Source: Conidiobolus incongruus B7586
Taxonomy: Eukaryota > Entomophthoromycota > Entomophthoromycetes > Entomophthorales > Conidiobolaceae
Assembly (NCBI GenBank): GCA_000697335.1
Contig: JNEM01011735.1
Location: 1-51,034, forward strand
DNA: 51,034 nucleotides
Reading direction: 5' to 3'
The position numbers and the translations under genes are program-made. How positions within the stretch are numbered: the first letter of the stretch is position 1; every line of letters begins with the position of its first letter. The notes under the pieces are model-generated. The model was not told the DNA's origin. It searched no databases and was given only the letters and a program-made list of their open reading frames with translations. Below, one piece after another: positions 1-12,813 of the stretch.

Positions 1-1893
1 ACTTATACTTTAAGAAAAAACATCTTTAATTAAAAAAATCATATTATAAAATTATATAAAAGTTTAAATATAATTATTAAAATTATATTAAAACTAATTA
101 AAATAAAGTTATTTAATTTAATAAAGCAAAAATATATTTTAGTGAATAAGTTAAAAAAGTTAAATATTTCAAAAAAACAAAAAACTATTTTGTAACTATT
201 ATATTATTTTAACTCAAAAATATATGTTATCTTTTAATATAAAATATCTTTATAAAATTAATAAGGTAATTAATATTAAAATATATTAAAGTATTATAAA
301 TAATAAATTAAAAATAACTATTGAATAATATAGGTTAAATAAATCAGATGATATTTTTTAATATGGTAATATCTTTTGTTAAATTATTATTTTTATTACT
401 AAATAGTTTAAAAATAATAAAATAATAATTATAAAATAGTTTCTTTAATTTTTTAAGTTTAATTTAATTAAACATTTTTAAAATTAGTTAAAAAAAATAA
501 TTAAAATTTTTCTATTAGTAAAAAAATTAAATGAGTTTTAAAAATATATTTAAAAAGCTTAAAACAAATTTAATCTTTTTTAATATAAGAAATTAATTAA
601 CTTTATACCCTATAATTTTAAGAAAGTTAAAAAAGCAAAGGATAGATATATTAAGTTTTAATTTTCTTTTTATAATCAAAACACACAAATTTATAACTTA
701 TCTTAGATAAAATTTAAATTTTAATATATCAACTAAAAGTTAATATAATTTAATCAAATATATTTAATTATAAATAAATAATATAAGTTTATTATATATT
801 TTAATTTAAATTAATTTAATTAAGAATTAACAGAGTTATTAATAAAAATATATATAATTATAATTTTATGACTGACTTTTATGGGCTAGTATATATGAAA
901 TATTGACAGAAAATATATTAAATCTGTTATGGTGATATATCAAAAATTTAATAATATTTTTGAATTATTTATAATTAGAAGTAATTATATCAAATTTTAT
1001 TAAAATTTAAATTATTTTCAAATTAATATTGCTAATTCAAAAAATAATATTAATATATAATTTATAATATAAAAAATTATTTAATAAATTCTATAATATA
1101 TTTTTTAAATTATAAAATATTTTAATTTAATATAAAGCTTAAATATTTTTATAAAATTATCAAATTACAATATTAATACTTTTGACCTTAAGAATAACAA
1201 ATTGGGTATAATATTGATATTTAATATCTGATCAAAATAAAAAAATATAATATTTAAACTATTGATAGCATAGTATTTAAAAATGAATAATTTTAAACAA
1301 AAGAGAAAATCTTAATAAAATAATTTTATTGATAGTTGTAATATTAATACTCTTTATTAAATAGCAACTTCAAAAGAATTAAATATTATAATCAATTTTT
1401 TTAATTTAAAATACAAATTAAAGGTTGAGTAGATTTTAGAATAGTTAATACAAATCCTAAATTATTGATCTCAAATAATTTAATTTATACTTAGAAATTT
1501 TGATTACAAAATCAATAATGTTGTTTCAAATAATTCTGATATTGGTTTCATTATATATATTCAATATTAACCATAATTAACACTTTGAACACTAATAATG
1601 AAAGTCAATTAATTAGCTGTTTGATTTAATAAATTAAAATTAATTTTAGAAGCAATTGTATATTTTAAAATTTCAAAATTTAAACATAATAGGAAAAAAT
1701 TAATTTTAATATTAAAGTATCTGTGTTATCTGGAATAGAATAGTAATTCGATTATTATATAAAATAAAAATAAGAAAAAAAATAAATTTAAATCAATTTT
1801 TATCGCCAATTCATGAAAGGAAATGATTAGTTAGATATAATAAAGCTATTTAACACTGATTATTGATATTTATATGGTCCTTCTTAATGATAT
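1..1893. other. AT-rich spacer, possible decayed transposon
   Basis: Extremely A/T-rich and without any convincing gene. Around positions 600-660 the plus strand reads as a short stretch resembling the linker of the mariner transposases found further right (a Pro-Tyr-Asn followed by a lysine-rich segment). This suggests a very old, unrecognisable Tc1/mariner-type relic somewhere in 1-900. I see no terminal repeats, so the relic is only a suspicion. The last few hundred bases are simply the 3' flank of the BFR1 homologue. Confidence 0.35.
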
Positions 1894-3701
1894 CTATTCG
1901 GCGGAGATGGGCTTAGCTTCGTCGCCGTTGGTGGGAGCTGGGGTGGAGGCGCCGGAGGAGGTGGGAGTGAGCTTGAGCTGCTTCAATTTCTCGGTGAGCA
2001 GAGCGAATTTAGCTTCTAACTTGGCCTTCTTTTCTTCGGTAACACGGTCTTGGTTGTCGAGGTAGTATTGCTTCTTCTCTTGGATCTTATCAACAGTGGA
2101 TTGCACTTCGGAAACGCTGAGGGGAGCTTGAATCTTAAGACTGTATAAAGATTCCATAACACCAATGGGAATCTTGAGAGCGGCGGGCTTGGTGTTTTGA
2201 GTGTCCTTCTTGTTGTTCTTCTTCTTAGGCTTTGAACTGACGAAGTAGTTATCTTCCAAATCGTCCTTCTTCTTGACGACGAATCCCTTGGGGGCTTCAG
2301 AATCTTCGACCTTACGGATGTTTAAGGCGGGGAGGTTGCTGGTCTTGGTGGTGCTTTCAGTAGGCTTAACAAGTTCTTGGTTGAGGATGGTACCAAAGTA
2401 AGAAAGAAGGCCGTTACAGAGGTTGATTTCGGATTCGAAGGCAGGAGCTTCAGCAGCTTCACGTTCTTCAGCAATGAGTTCATTGAGACGATCTTGTTCT
2501 TCTTGAAGTCTTTGCTTTTCTTCTTCTTCCTTCTTTCTGGCTTCATTTTCACGTTTCCAAGTAGCATAGTTTTCGTTGGCAGTTCTGTATTCGGATTGGA
2601 TAGCACGCTTTTGGTCGTAGAGAGCGTTGATTTCCTTTTGTAATTCATCACGCTTGGCATACAACTTGGATTTATCTTGACGGATGTTTTGGTCGTCTTT
2701 GTAAAGATCATCCAATTGGCTCTTGATGGCGTCATAGTTGCTATTGATGCTTTCGGATTTGGAGTCGTTCAACAAAGCTCTCAATTGATCCAAGTTCTTG
2801 TTGTCGGCATCGATGCTTTCTTGTAAAGTGGTGACATTGGAGAAGTTTCTCTTGAATTTCTTCAATTGGGAAATTTCCTGTAAAGCCTTCTTTTCTTCAA
2901 TGATTTTCAAAGTACCAGATTCAACCTTTGATTCTAATTTACTATAATTGAAACATCATTGAGTTGTTAATACTCATAAATAAATAATCAAATTACGCAA
3001 TATGAGCTTCCAAAGCATCTAAAGATTTGAAATTTGTCTTGGCGAAAATAGCATCCAATTCAGCTTTCTAAAAACCATATATTAAAATTTATCAAATAAT
3101 ATTAACAATAAAATATTTACTTTCTTCTTCAAACTAGCTTGAAGGGAAGAAATTTGATTAAATATAGTAGATCTGTTCTTTTTAATTTCACTTTGTTCTT
3201 CTCTTAGAACAGATAATTTTTGTTTTAAATTGTTCATTTTATCATTCTTCTCGGGACTTAAAGCGGTACCATTGATTTGATCTTTAACTAAGAACTAAAA
3301 TTTAAAAAATATCAGTTAATCAAAGATTCTTGAAAGGTTGATGGAAGTAGCTTGGATATGGTGATTTTGTTAATTATATATTATAAACTGTTTTATATAT
3401 TTACGAAATTTAATTTGATTAGGTCCTATTTTGGTCATTTCCATAAAATATTGATTGAACGAAATATCAGTTACTAATCAAACATCATATTCCAAGAATC
3501 AAGATGCTGGCCAAAAGGACATATCATGGAGCAATCTAACAAGGTGATAATAACATAGATTAAAATACTTACCAACTTGGTTTGAAGTTCTTCGATCTTA
3601 GCTTCAACAGCCTTAACCTTTTCTAACATAGCATCTCTCGAGGGTCTCTGGGGACGCTTACCAATTTTTTTAGGAGCTTCATTATTCACAACAGTAGTCA
3701 T
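1894..3701 (-). CDS. BFR1: Bfr1-like coiled-coil mRNP protein
   Basis: Four exons on the minus strand: 3701-3573, 3294-3121, 3067-2997 and 2941-1894. All introns are GT-AG and the phases join cleanly to give 473 residues, close to the 470 of yeast Bfr1. Bfr1 is a cytoplasmic/ER-associated mRNA-binding protein found on polysomes and first isolated through a secretion phenotype. What is seen: a basic N-terminus (KKIGKRPQRPSRDAM), then almost continuous charged coiled coil (E/K/Q-rich, including an RKKEEEEKQRLQEEQDRL stretch), then a Lys-rich low-complexity segment and a final helical region ending in a Ser/Thr/Ala/Pro-rich tail. The assignment rests on length, architecture and the N-terminal motif; a generic coiled-coil protein is the main alternative. 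The first intron (about 278 bases) is the longest. No TATA-like box is obvious upstream. Confidence 0.8.
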
Positions 3702-5829
3702 TTTTAATTTATTAATGTGTATTAAGATTAAAAGATAAGAGATTCAAGGTGATTCAGCTGAATTTAAATGATAAATGTAGGTTATTATCATGGAATGAAA
3801 TTGGTGTGAATTTGGGATATTTAAAAGTCATGAGTATTTTATTACAAATGGGATTACTAGTCATTTCATGATTGGTTCTTTTAAAATACTTCAACTGTGA
3901 TTTTGCTTGGATAATTTACTTTTTGGATTAAATCCCAAATTTGATCTGTTCATTTAATTTCAAGGAAACCACATGACGATCTTAATTATCAAATCTGTTC
4001 TTTTCTATATTCTTTGAATTGCTAATATTGAATATTTTTATATACTATTAATTATTAATGATTCTTAATATAAAATACTGACTGTTAACATCTATATTTC
4101 ATCATTCGAAATTAAATCAAAATATTTGATAAAAATTTTAGAATGAACTAAAAACAGAAAAATAAATGAACTTAATAAAATCTGTGAGGAAATTTTGATT
4201 AGATTATATATATCTGTTATATGAGTAGATATATATTCCTTGACATTATATATCACTTTTTATGGTTTTAGATACTGTAATTAACACAATATTGTTATCA
4301 TATATACATTGGCAATTTTTTTTGTAAATGTAATAATGCCTGTATTTTAGCAATATTTAATTTTATAAATATATTCAAAAAACAAAATTTCAATGATCAT
4401 CAAGTATATTAAGCCATTTTATTGAACAATGAATTCAACTATAATAGGATTCTAATTTTTTTAGCATATTAATTTATTCTTTAATTTTTTATAAAGCAAG
4501 TATCTTTATATGAAAATAATAAATTTGAAAATTATTAATGATTATTATAATCTCTTATTGCCAGTCCTTATCGACTTATATTCAAGTTGGTTGATGTGAA
4601 ATTGATTTATATAAAATTTCAACTTAAGGTTAGAAAAGTGAATTTAATGAGAAAATACTTGAAATATCAGGCTATCTTATAATATATATTTGTTATACAA
4701 GATTTATATTTCACCAAACACTTGGGATATGGCAGTTTGACCAAAAGTATCAATTTACCAGAAAATAAAAAATACGGAAAAACTTAAATAATGAATTGAA
4801 AAATATTATCAATATATTTTCCTTGGTTAATACTGTAATTTTTGCCAACCATGCTATAGGCCTTGTGAGCACGAAAAATTGTATATAATTTCGTCAAAGG
4901 AAGAACAGATTTTTATAATTTATGAAAAAATTTAGAATACAAGCAATTATTATTGTATTTGAATTATATATTAGAGAATAAATTATGCAGTGATTCATAT
5001 TTTCAAAATATCGAAAAAAAACACTTCTATCTTTGGCTATTTGTGAACATATAGATTTTTCGAACATATTAAATATTTTGTATATTCTCAATTCTAAAAA
5101 TTAGAGCTGAAATTTCATTTATGAATCAAAGTTATTTTCTTTGAAATTGAAAAACATAATTTCGATTTACACGCAAAAAAAATGAAAATTCATGAAAATA
5201 CAGGATCGAGGTTTTATAATGATAGCAAGAAAGATACTGGAATAATATTAACAAACCTAATGCTAATATAAAGACGAAGGACTAGAGAATATACAATTGG
5301 AATATGGAGTTATTTGAAGCAACATCAAAGAGGTATGAACTCTCAAGGTTGAAATAAATTACTATAACTCAAATATACTCCAATAAGGCATATGAAATAA
5401 AAATTAAAATTTAGAATCATTAGACGTTATTTCAAGCGTTAATTATGAAATAATCATCATATAGGTTATTAATTTAACCTTTATCCCTATCTATCTTTCA
5501 ATACAATATAAATATTCTTTATGTAGGTAAAATAATTAGATATTAATGATTTTATTAAATTTATATTATTTAAAAATAAAAAACAGATATTATAAAAACT
5601 CATAGTCCAAATAATCTATTAAGATACGATATAAGCATTTAAATATATTAATCAATTCCATTTACAATAATTATATATAAAAGGGATAAAATGTGGTTAA
5701 TGAATAATATAAATTAATATATCAAAATCAAATTTCTCAAAACTCCATTTGTGATAAAGATTTAAATGGTAATTGGTAAATACAGGAGTGAAACACTTGA
5801 TAAAAAATTATTAACAGAAACAGAAAAAA
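3702..5829. other. Intergenic spacer between divergent genes
   Basis: The shared upstream region of the BFR1 homologue and the septin starts here. A/T-rich, with only short random open frames. No RNA gene or repeat was recognised. A slightly less A/T-rich patch at 5160-5350 has no convincing coding pattern. Confidence 0.5.
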
Positions 5830-5885
5830 GGTGGTCGCGTTCGCGTTTGGACCACTGGTCTTCAGTTTACTAGACACGCGCCTTA
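5830..5885. promoter_or_regulatory. G+C-rich island with CGCG motifs upstream of septin gene
   Basis: An abrupt G+C-rich block in an otherwise A/T spacer. It contains GTGGTC (5831-5836) matched by GACCAC (5850-5855), the near-palindrome GACCACTGGTC (5850-5860), two CGCG cores (5836-5839, 5842-5845) and a third ACGCG (5876-5880). CGCG-containing sites are the cores of fungal MBF/SBF cell-cycle elements, and septin genes are plausible targets. The block lies about 0.9 kb upstream of the septin ATG, which is far. Regulatory function is inferred; a structured RNA is the alternative. Confidence 0.3.
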
Positions 5886-6775
5886 TTACCTGGTCATAAA
5901 TGCTTGATCCGAAGAAAATTTGATTCTTTTTTGTTAAGTAAATTATAAAAATTGAAATATAATGTTTATTACCAAATACAATGCAAATTTTATCCTTTAT
6001 TACATGATTTTTTATAATTGTTAAATATAAACAACCGAGTAATTCTATTTCATTTTGTGTTAGAATATTTTTAATTTACTATTACCAATGTATATCTTAT
6101 AAAACAAACTGATCTTTAATTCAGTGATTTTTGAGTTATTTTGGCATTTTTATTAACCTTTCAAGAATTCGCTTTTTTAATGTTTGTAAAATTTAAGTTT
6201 GAATATATATTTTCCTTGTTTAAATCCAGATATTTATTATTGATTTCTTGAATAAAAAAAATAACACTTATTCTTTAATATTTTTAAAAAATTCACTAAA
6301 CTGGAGATAAAAATTTGATAAATTTTAAATTAATCCAAGTACAAATTGAAATGATATTGGTTGTTGTATTGATAATGCTACCATTCATTTTACTTTTGAT
6401 AGATTGGAATTTTATCTGGATATAATGATTTCCGAATCCTTTTATTAATTAATATATTTTTCAATAGTTAAGCTATTTCTTTATGAAAATGCTAATATTC
6501 TTTTTTGAAATTATTTTTTGTATTGCTATTTTTGATAGGAGAGTAAGGAATATTGCAAAATTGAAATTTATTCACATGAATTAATAGTGACTGAAATAGC
6601 CAACTCACCAAACTAATAAACAATTGATTAAATTAAACTCTTTTAACCAATCAAATTAATTAATCAGAGTTATCACTTTGAATTTATCATTTTTTAAATT
6701 GAGTATTAATCATTCATTCTTGCTTTTGAATTATATCTGAATTTTTTTGAATTTTTATCCATTCAGTTATCGAAT
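5886..6775. other. Septin upstream region
   Basis: A/T-rich sequence up to the septin start codon. T-rich tracts dominate the last 150 bases. No clear TATA-like box at the spacing used by the secreted-protein genes of this window. Confidence 0.4.
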
Positions 6776-8636
6776 ATGGTTGGTAAGTTATTATAATACA
6801 ATTTTTATGGACTGTTACTTGGATTATCTGTTATAGTATTTACAGTTTAGCTATTAACTTTGTAACGTTTTAATCAATAAAATGGTCAAAAAAAATTTTA
6901 TCCAATCAGTTTTTTTAAAAATATTTGTACTAACTTAATTTATCGTTGTTTTTAGGTGTTGAATATCGCACAGGAAGTGCTACATTGTTAAATGGAAACG
7001 GATTGGTAATAAATGAATAACTCTTCTAATAATGTAAACTTAATAAAATATTTAGAACGGTCCCATTAAACCTAAATCTTTAAACGGTTATGTCGGTTTC
7101 TCCAATTTGCCCAATCAAGTTCACAGAAAGGCTGTCAAGAAGGGTTTTTACTTTACTTTGATGGTTGTAGGTATGTATAAGTTGTTCCTGTTGACCTTAA
7201 ATTATATTAGATTAGCTGTTTCGACTCAATTTTGGTGCTTGATTGGTCAAAATTTTACTAGATGATATCCAATCTAAAATTTTTATCTTTTTTAATGAGC
7301 GTTACTGATAATTTATATATTCAGAAATTATATATTAAACAAAATGGTAATTGACTTTTTTCACTTTTAGGTGAATCTGGTTTGGGTAAATCTACTCTTG
7401 TTAATACCTTATTCAACACAAGTTTATATCAAGAAAAGACTGATGTGCCTTTGAGTAACGAAACTCCTAAAACTGTTGATATTCAATCCATTTCAGCTGG
7501 TACTTTACTTTATTTATTTATATTAATTTTTTTGTTCTAATACCTATTCAATAGAAATTGAAGAAAGTGGAGTCAAATTGAAGTTAACTGTTGTTGACAC
7601 TCCCGGATTTGGTGATTTCGTTAACAATGAAGACAGTTGGGGGCCCATTTTGGATAATATCGAACAACGTTACGATGCTTACCTTGAACAAGAAAGTCGT
7701 GTCAACCGTAGTAAGATTGTCGACAAACGTGTTCACGCTTGTATCTATTTCATTGCTCCTACTGGCCATGCTCTCAAACCTCTCGATATCGAATTCATGA
7801 AGCGTCTCCACACCAAAGTCAACCTCATTCCTGTTATTGCCAAGTCCGATACACTTACCGAAGAAGAAGTTGCTGGTTTCAAAGAACGTATTCTTGAAGA
7901 TATCAATTACCATGGAATCAAAATTTTTAAGCCCACTATCTACGAACATGATGATCCTGATACCGTTGCTGAAATCAGCGAAATTAATGTAAATTATATT
8001 TCTTAATTTGATTTAAACTAAATAATTAAATATTATTAATTTAGGCTAAAATTCCTTTCGCCGTCGTTGGTAGTACAACCGAATTAACTGTTGATGGTCG
8101 TAAAGTTCGTGGACGTCAATACCCATGGGGTGTTATTGAAGTTGATAACGAAAACCATAACGACTTTGTCAAGTTGAGACAAATGCTTATTCGTACAAAT
8201 ATGGAAGAACTTAAAGAATTAACAGATGTTCAACTTTACGAAGAATACCGTACTCAGAAACTTGAATCAATGGGCGTCCACCAAGATCCTCAAGCTTTCA
8301 AAGAAATCAACCCTGTTGCTAAGCTCGAAGAAGAACGTCAACAACATGATCAAAAGATGATCCAAATGGAAGCTCAAATGAAGGCTGTCTTTGAGCAAAA
8401 AGTCCAAGAAAAGAGACAAAAGTTGCAGAATTCCGAAAATGAGGTAAATACAATTCGTCCTTTTATATATAATTGTCATGCTGAATATTTGATTCTAGCT
8501 CTATGCCCGTCACAAAGATCTCAAAGAAGCTCTCGAAAAACAACGTCAAGAACTTGAAGAAAAGAAAAAGCGTCTCGAGTCCGGTCTCTCTGCCATAACT
8601 CCCGACAAGTCTAAAAAGAAGGGATTCCCATTCTAA
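6776..8636 (+). CDS. CDC3: Septin, Cdc3/AspB/Spn1 class
   Basis: Seven exons: 6776-6782, 6956-7005, 7056-7170, 7371-7499, 7555-7988, 8045-8443 and 8499-8636, giving 423 residues. Septins are filament-forming GTPases that build rings at bud necks, septa and hyphal tips. What is seen: a short N-terminus, the polybasic/lead-in motif [20 protein letters not shown], the P-loop GESGLGKS (residues 58-65), DTPG (115-118), AKSD (196-199), the septin unique element around [13 protein letters not shown] and [13 protein letters not shown], and a C-terminal coiled coil from about 345 to 410 ending in a basic tail. The wording [22 protein letters not shown] and ESRVNR matches the Cdc3/AspB branch rather than Cdc10, Cdc11 or Cdc12. 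It lacks the long N-terminal extension of yeast Cdc3. The first coding exon is only 7 bases (ATG GTT G). All junctions are GT-AG and in phase. Confidence 0.95.
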
Positions 8637-9417
8637 ACAAATATTGAATTAATTGATCATTGGCTATCTCATTTTTTATTACAATGAAAATCCACCTATT
8701 CATATGTTTATTTTGGACATTTAATAACAATTTATAATATTCACTTCAATTATATATTTATATTGTGCTATTTTTCACCTTAATTATTTCAATTCAATAT
8801 TATATTATTCAAATTTATTTCATATGTAATTTGTAATTCTATCTGATTGATAATATATTGATAATGATTTTGTAAATATGATTCTAAATTTTTTGACAAT
8901 GTACTGAATATTTGATTTTACATGAAAAAATTAAATAATATTATAAATCTAAATTTTGTTATTGAGTATATTGTATTGATTAACTCTATAATACCAATTA
9001 TCTTTTTCAAACTTTAAATATAGAATTGAAAGTAATTAACAGTCCTATTTGAAATGTTATAATTTGTGAAAAAAATTCATATTTTCAAAAAATTATGACA
9101 AACCTAAATCTACTATTCTAAATCAAAATTGTTTTAAATTGTCCAATTCCATTCAAAATTAAACAATATTACATAATATAATAATCTGAACATAAATCAA
9201 TATGTTGTCAAGAAATAAATATTAAAAATTCAGAATTTCGCTATTCAAATTGAAAAAAATTCCTAGAATGAGAAAAAATTTATTGAGGGAAAAAATGAAA
9301 AATAATAAAACTATAATATATAAATGATTCGGTTATATATAAATTAAGTGATTGAAACAATGATAAAAAGCTACACGGACGTCAACTGCGATAACATGAG
9401 ATATAGAGTGATGAAAT
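8637..9417. other. Convergent 3' spacer
   Basis: A/T-rich spacer between the ends of the septin (plus) and DEF1-like (minus) genes. It presumably holds both polyadenylation regions. No further gene, repeat or RNA seen. Confidence 0.5.
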
Positions 9418-11783
9418 TTAATGCTTGGTGGTCCAGAAGGGCTTGTTGGAGCGAGTATTGGGGTGGACATATGAACCAGCTGAGGGGTGAGTGTACCCAG
9501 TGTGGTGGTGCTGAGGTTGATAGTGAGGTTGAGTGTAGTGTTGAGTGTAAGGGTCGTATTGGTAGGGGTTATATGGCTGAGTATGCATGTAAGAGTCGTG
9601 ATAATACTGAGAGTGGGGTTGGTAGATATTATGGTTGAAGTGGGGTTGATGGTGTTGGAATTGTTGTTGAGGATGAGAATGGGAGAGAGTGTCGTTAGAT
9701 TGATGATGATAGGGGTGTTGTTGAGCGGAAGAGTTAGCACTACCAGCAGAGGCAGGCTGGGCAGGGGCAGTAGAAGCAGAGGTTATGTTGTTAGATTCAA
9801 CAGCGGGAGAGTCTTTCTTGGAAGTATTAGACAAAAGAGGTGACTCATTTGGTTGTTGATATTCAAATTGAGCGGTGGGGTAAGGGACAGAAGTATGTTG
9901 TTGATATGAGGTTTGTTGAGGATGAGTGAATTGCTGAGTGTAAGCAGGAGGAATTCCAACATTAGGTCTTTGATGAGGGTTGAACTTAGAGGGATGGTAG
10001 TAGTTGGGGAAAGGACTCTTGTTATCGTTGAATTGAGGAACAGTTGTATTAGCATAAGCATTGTTTAAGTTAGCAGGAGCAGGGCCTCTAGAGAGAGGAG
10101 CTTGAGAGGTAGCTTGTTGAGCTTGAGAAACATTTTGGCGAACATTAGGGCTAGTAGAAGCAGCAGCGGTCAACGAAGCATCTGATTGTTCTTGAGGTTG
10201 AGATTGCTGAGGTTGTTGTTGCTGAACAGGACGAGAATAAGGAACAGTAGCGGGAAGGGTAGAAGCGGGTTGACCGGGACGAGAGCTAGGAGGAATTTGA
10301 TTAGGCAAAGAAAGACCAGGGGGTAAATTAGCTCTTTGGGCTTGAGAGAAATTGAGAGAGCCAAAGGAGGGAGCAGTACCAGGTGTGAAATTGGTATTAG
10401 ATTGGAAGTTACCAAATTTGACTCCAGCAGTATTTTGATTAATAGGAACACTAGATGGAAGAGGAATGGAAGAAGGAAGAGAAGCGGGAATATGTTGTTC
10501 GGGAGCTACAGAAGCAGAAGGAACGGGTTCAGATGAGGGGAATTCAGTCTTGGGTGCGAGATTGGAGGTTTCAACTTGCTCAGGTTGTTTAACCTCAGAG
10601 GCCAGCTCGGGTTCAATCGTCGTTTCCAAAGGTGGATTCTCTTCCTTCTTAGGCTCTAAAGGAACTTCAGGAGCTTTAGATTCATGTTCTTGCTTATTAT
10701 CTGTAGGGGCTGAAGGTTGAGGTTGCGTAGGAGCTTTTGGTTTGGGAGGTTCAGCGGCTTTAGGCTTGACAATACTGGCCCAAGATTTTTGAGCAGGCTT
10801 AGGAGGTTCAGGATTGGGTTCTGACTTTTGTTTATTAGCTTGTCCTTTGCCTTTTGATGCTTGCTGGCCAGATTTAGAAGATTGTGATTTAGATTTACCC
10901 CAAGAACTTTGACTTTCAGTGTTATTAGACGTGGAATCGTTAGTGGGTTGTTCATCCCAAGATGTTGATTCAGAATTAAGTTTAAGTTCTTGGAAGCTCT
11001 TTTCGATAGAAGCAGCATCTTGACCATGAGATTTTTTATTAGATGAAGCTAAAGAAAAATATGTGTTAGATGCATGTTACAACCAATAAAATTCTTTGAT
11101 AAATATATTTATAAGATCGATTTGTGAAGTTGAACCTTAAAAAATATAAAATATTTAATAAGAAAATTTATACTTACCAGGACCATTTTTAGGACCACGA
11201 GATACAGGAGCTAAATAAATATGGGTTAGTATTGAAAACATGAAAGATTAAACAAAAAAGATATTCAATAAAACGATGAATATGGTATTACCTTTATGTT
11301 TAGCTCTTGTCTTATCTTGCACAGGTTGGGCTTGATTACGCGTACTGGAAGTAGCAGAAGGAGCTTCTTTCTTAGGTTTAGTTGTCTTGACTTCGTCCCA
11401 TTGGTTAGCGAAGCCTGATTAAGAAAAAAAGTGGTTAAATCACAGTTACGGATGAAAAGTTTATAAAGAATAAAGGGACAAATTGTAGGATCCTTCCGAA
11501 ACTGGGGTAGAAAGCAAAGGATTAATAAACCTTATCAAACAATAGACTCACCTTCAGAAATTCTATCTATAGTAAGCATCAAGTCCCCTTGATTTTCTTG
11601 TAATGTAAATAAAATATCCTCTTCGGACCAAGTGGGGAAGAGTTCGCGTAGTGTAGGTAATTCACTAGCATATTTATTCTTTAAAAGTAAAACTTCTTCA
11701 TTTTCAACTGAGCTATTATAGTTTTTATTATTTTTAGTTGAGTTAGGGTTACTTCCCCGATTGTGAGATTGATGGTTAGGCAT
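9418..11783 (-). CDS. DEF1: Def1-like CUE-domain protein with Q/P/H-rich tail
   Basis: Four exons on the minus strand: 11783-11552, 11414-11292, 11210-11178 and 11048-9418, with GT-AG introns all in phase 1, giving 672 residues (yeast Def1 is 738). Def1 promotes ubiquitin-dependent removal of stalled RNA polymerase II; its CUE domain contacts ubiquitin-like surfaces and its Q-rich tail retains it in the cytoplasm until processed. What is seen: an Asn/Ser-rich leader (1-40), a CUE-type motif at about 41-77 (LRELFPTW...EDILFTLQENQGDLMLTIDRI), the following FANQWDEVK motif that also follows the CUE domain in Def1, a Lys/Pro/Glu-rich middle with two Trp-containing repeats (SSWGKS, KSWASIVKP), and a prion-like C-terminal half rich in Gln, Pro, His, Tyr and Ser. 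The order of parts argues for Def1 rather than another CUE protein. Long open frames on the opposite strand here are shadows of the biased composition. Confidence 0.78.
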
Positions 11784-12803
11784 TATACAAATTATATATT
11801 ATGAATTTTATACAAACGGTGAGTTAGTACTAGTATGAAACTGTGTTAAAATTTGGTAGTATATATGAGCTTTTTAAAAGAGTTGAATGGAGGCTAATAT
11901 ATCCAAATAAGAGAGCTGCGCTTTGTTGACTTTTCTTCTTTTTTAATATTTGATGAAAAGGTACTTGGAGATGATAAACGAATATTGAACAAAGAAAAGA
12001 TTGAATCACTACTAAAACGCATTTTATCCCCCAAATTTTTTATTTTGTTAGGAATTTTGAGAAGATTGACGTGGAGTAAGTGAAATTTTAGATTGTTAGA
12101 CCCAGTCCCATAATTATAGAAACTACCACTTCCTCAAAAAATTTATAGGTCTAATATCTATTCATTATTCCAAATTAAATCATTATTAAATAAAAAATTA
12201 TAATTTAACATATAATACTATAAATAATATATAATTTTGAATAATTTTATAAAATTGAATAAAATGATGTCCAAAGATTATCCATTTTAGTATGAATCTG
12301 AAAAAAATTTAAACCTTTTTCATTTAAAATAATATTATCATTCTTCGATATCCTTTTAAATAATTTTCTAGAGACTAGAAAATTCTTAAACATCAAGTTT
12401 ATTTCTTTTAACCCTTGTGGTTTTTATCACAGATAAAATTCAATATAATTAAATCATTCCTAGAACTAATGACGTAGCCACCGATTATATATGTTGAGCC
12501 ATTATATTATTGTTGCTTGAAAGATGATTTAAGAATAATTTAGATTATCATGATAACAAGTAATCAGTATAAAAAAATCCCCATGAAAACAATATTTAAA
12601 AATAATTTTAATGGATTTAGTTGATTGGTTTAACTGGGAATACGTCATGAGAAAAAGAATGAAAATTCAGTTGTCATTTGAATAGAAAATAACATCTGAT
12701 AGTATTTCAATTAAGATGTATTTAAAAATTAATATAGATATAAAAATAATTAGATTGTAAAACTAAATTCAAAATATTTGATAAATCGAAAATATTATAA
12801 CTG
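11784..12803. other. Intergenic spacer
   Basis: Upstream region of the DEF1-like gene and downstream region of tRNA-Ala. A/T-rich; no gene or repeat recognised. Confidence 0.45.
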
Positions 12804-12812
12804 AAAAAAAAA
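12804..12812 (-). terminator. Pol III terminator of tRNA-Ala
   Basis: A run of nine T on the minus strand begins two bases after the discriminator base, the standard RNA polymerase III stop. Confidence 0.85.
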
Positions 12813-12813
12813 C

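Noticed and set aside
2322-2735. Second minus-strand and opposite plus-strand frames inside BFR1
   Set aside because: Frame shadows of the Lys/Glu-rich coiled coil; the main frame joins four exons to the expected length.
4894-5091. 65-codon minus-strand frame
   Set aside because: No motif, A/T-driven residues, no promoter-like context.
7584-7949. 121-codon minus-strand frame across the septin GTPase domain
   Set aside because: Exact antisense of conserved septin motifs; no independent features.
9348-9843. Open frames on the plus strand opposite the DEF1-like gene
   Set aside because: They mirror the Gln/His/Pro-rich low-complexity exon on the minus strand; no domain, and the minus-strand model has coherent introns and a CUE motif.
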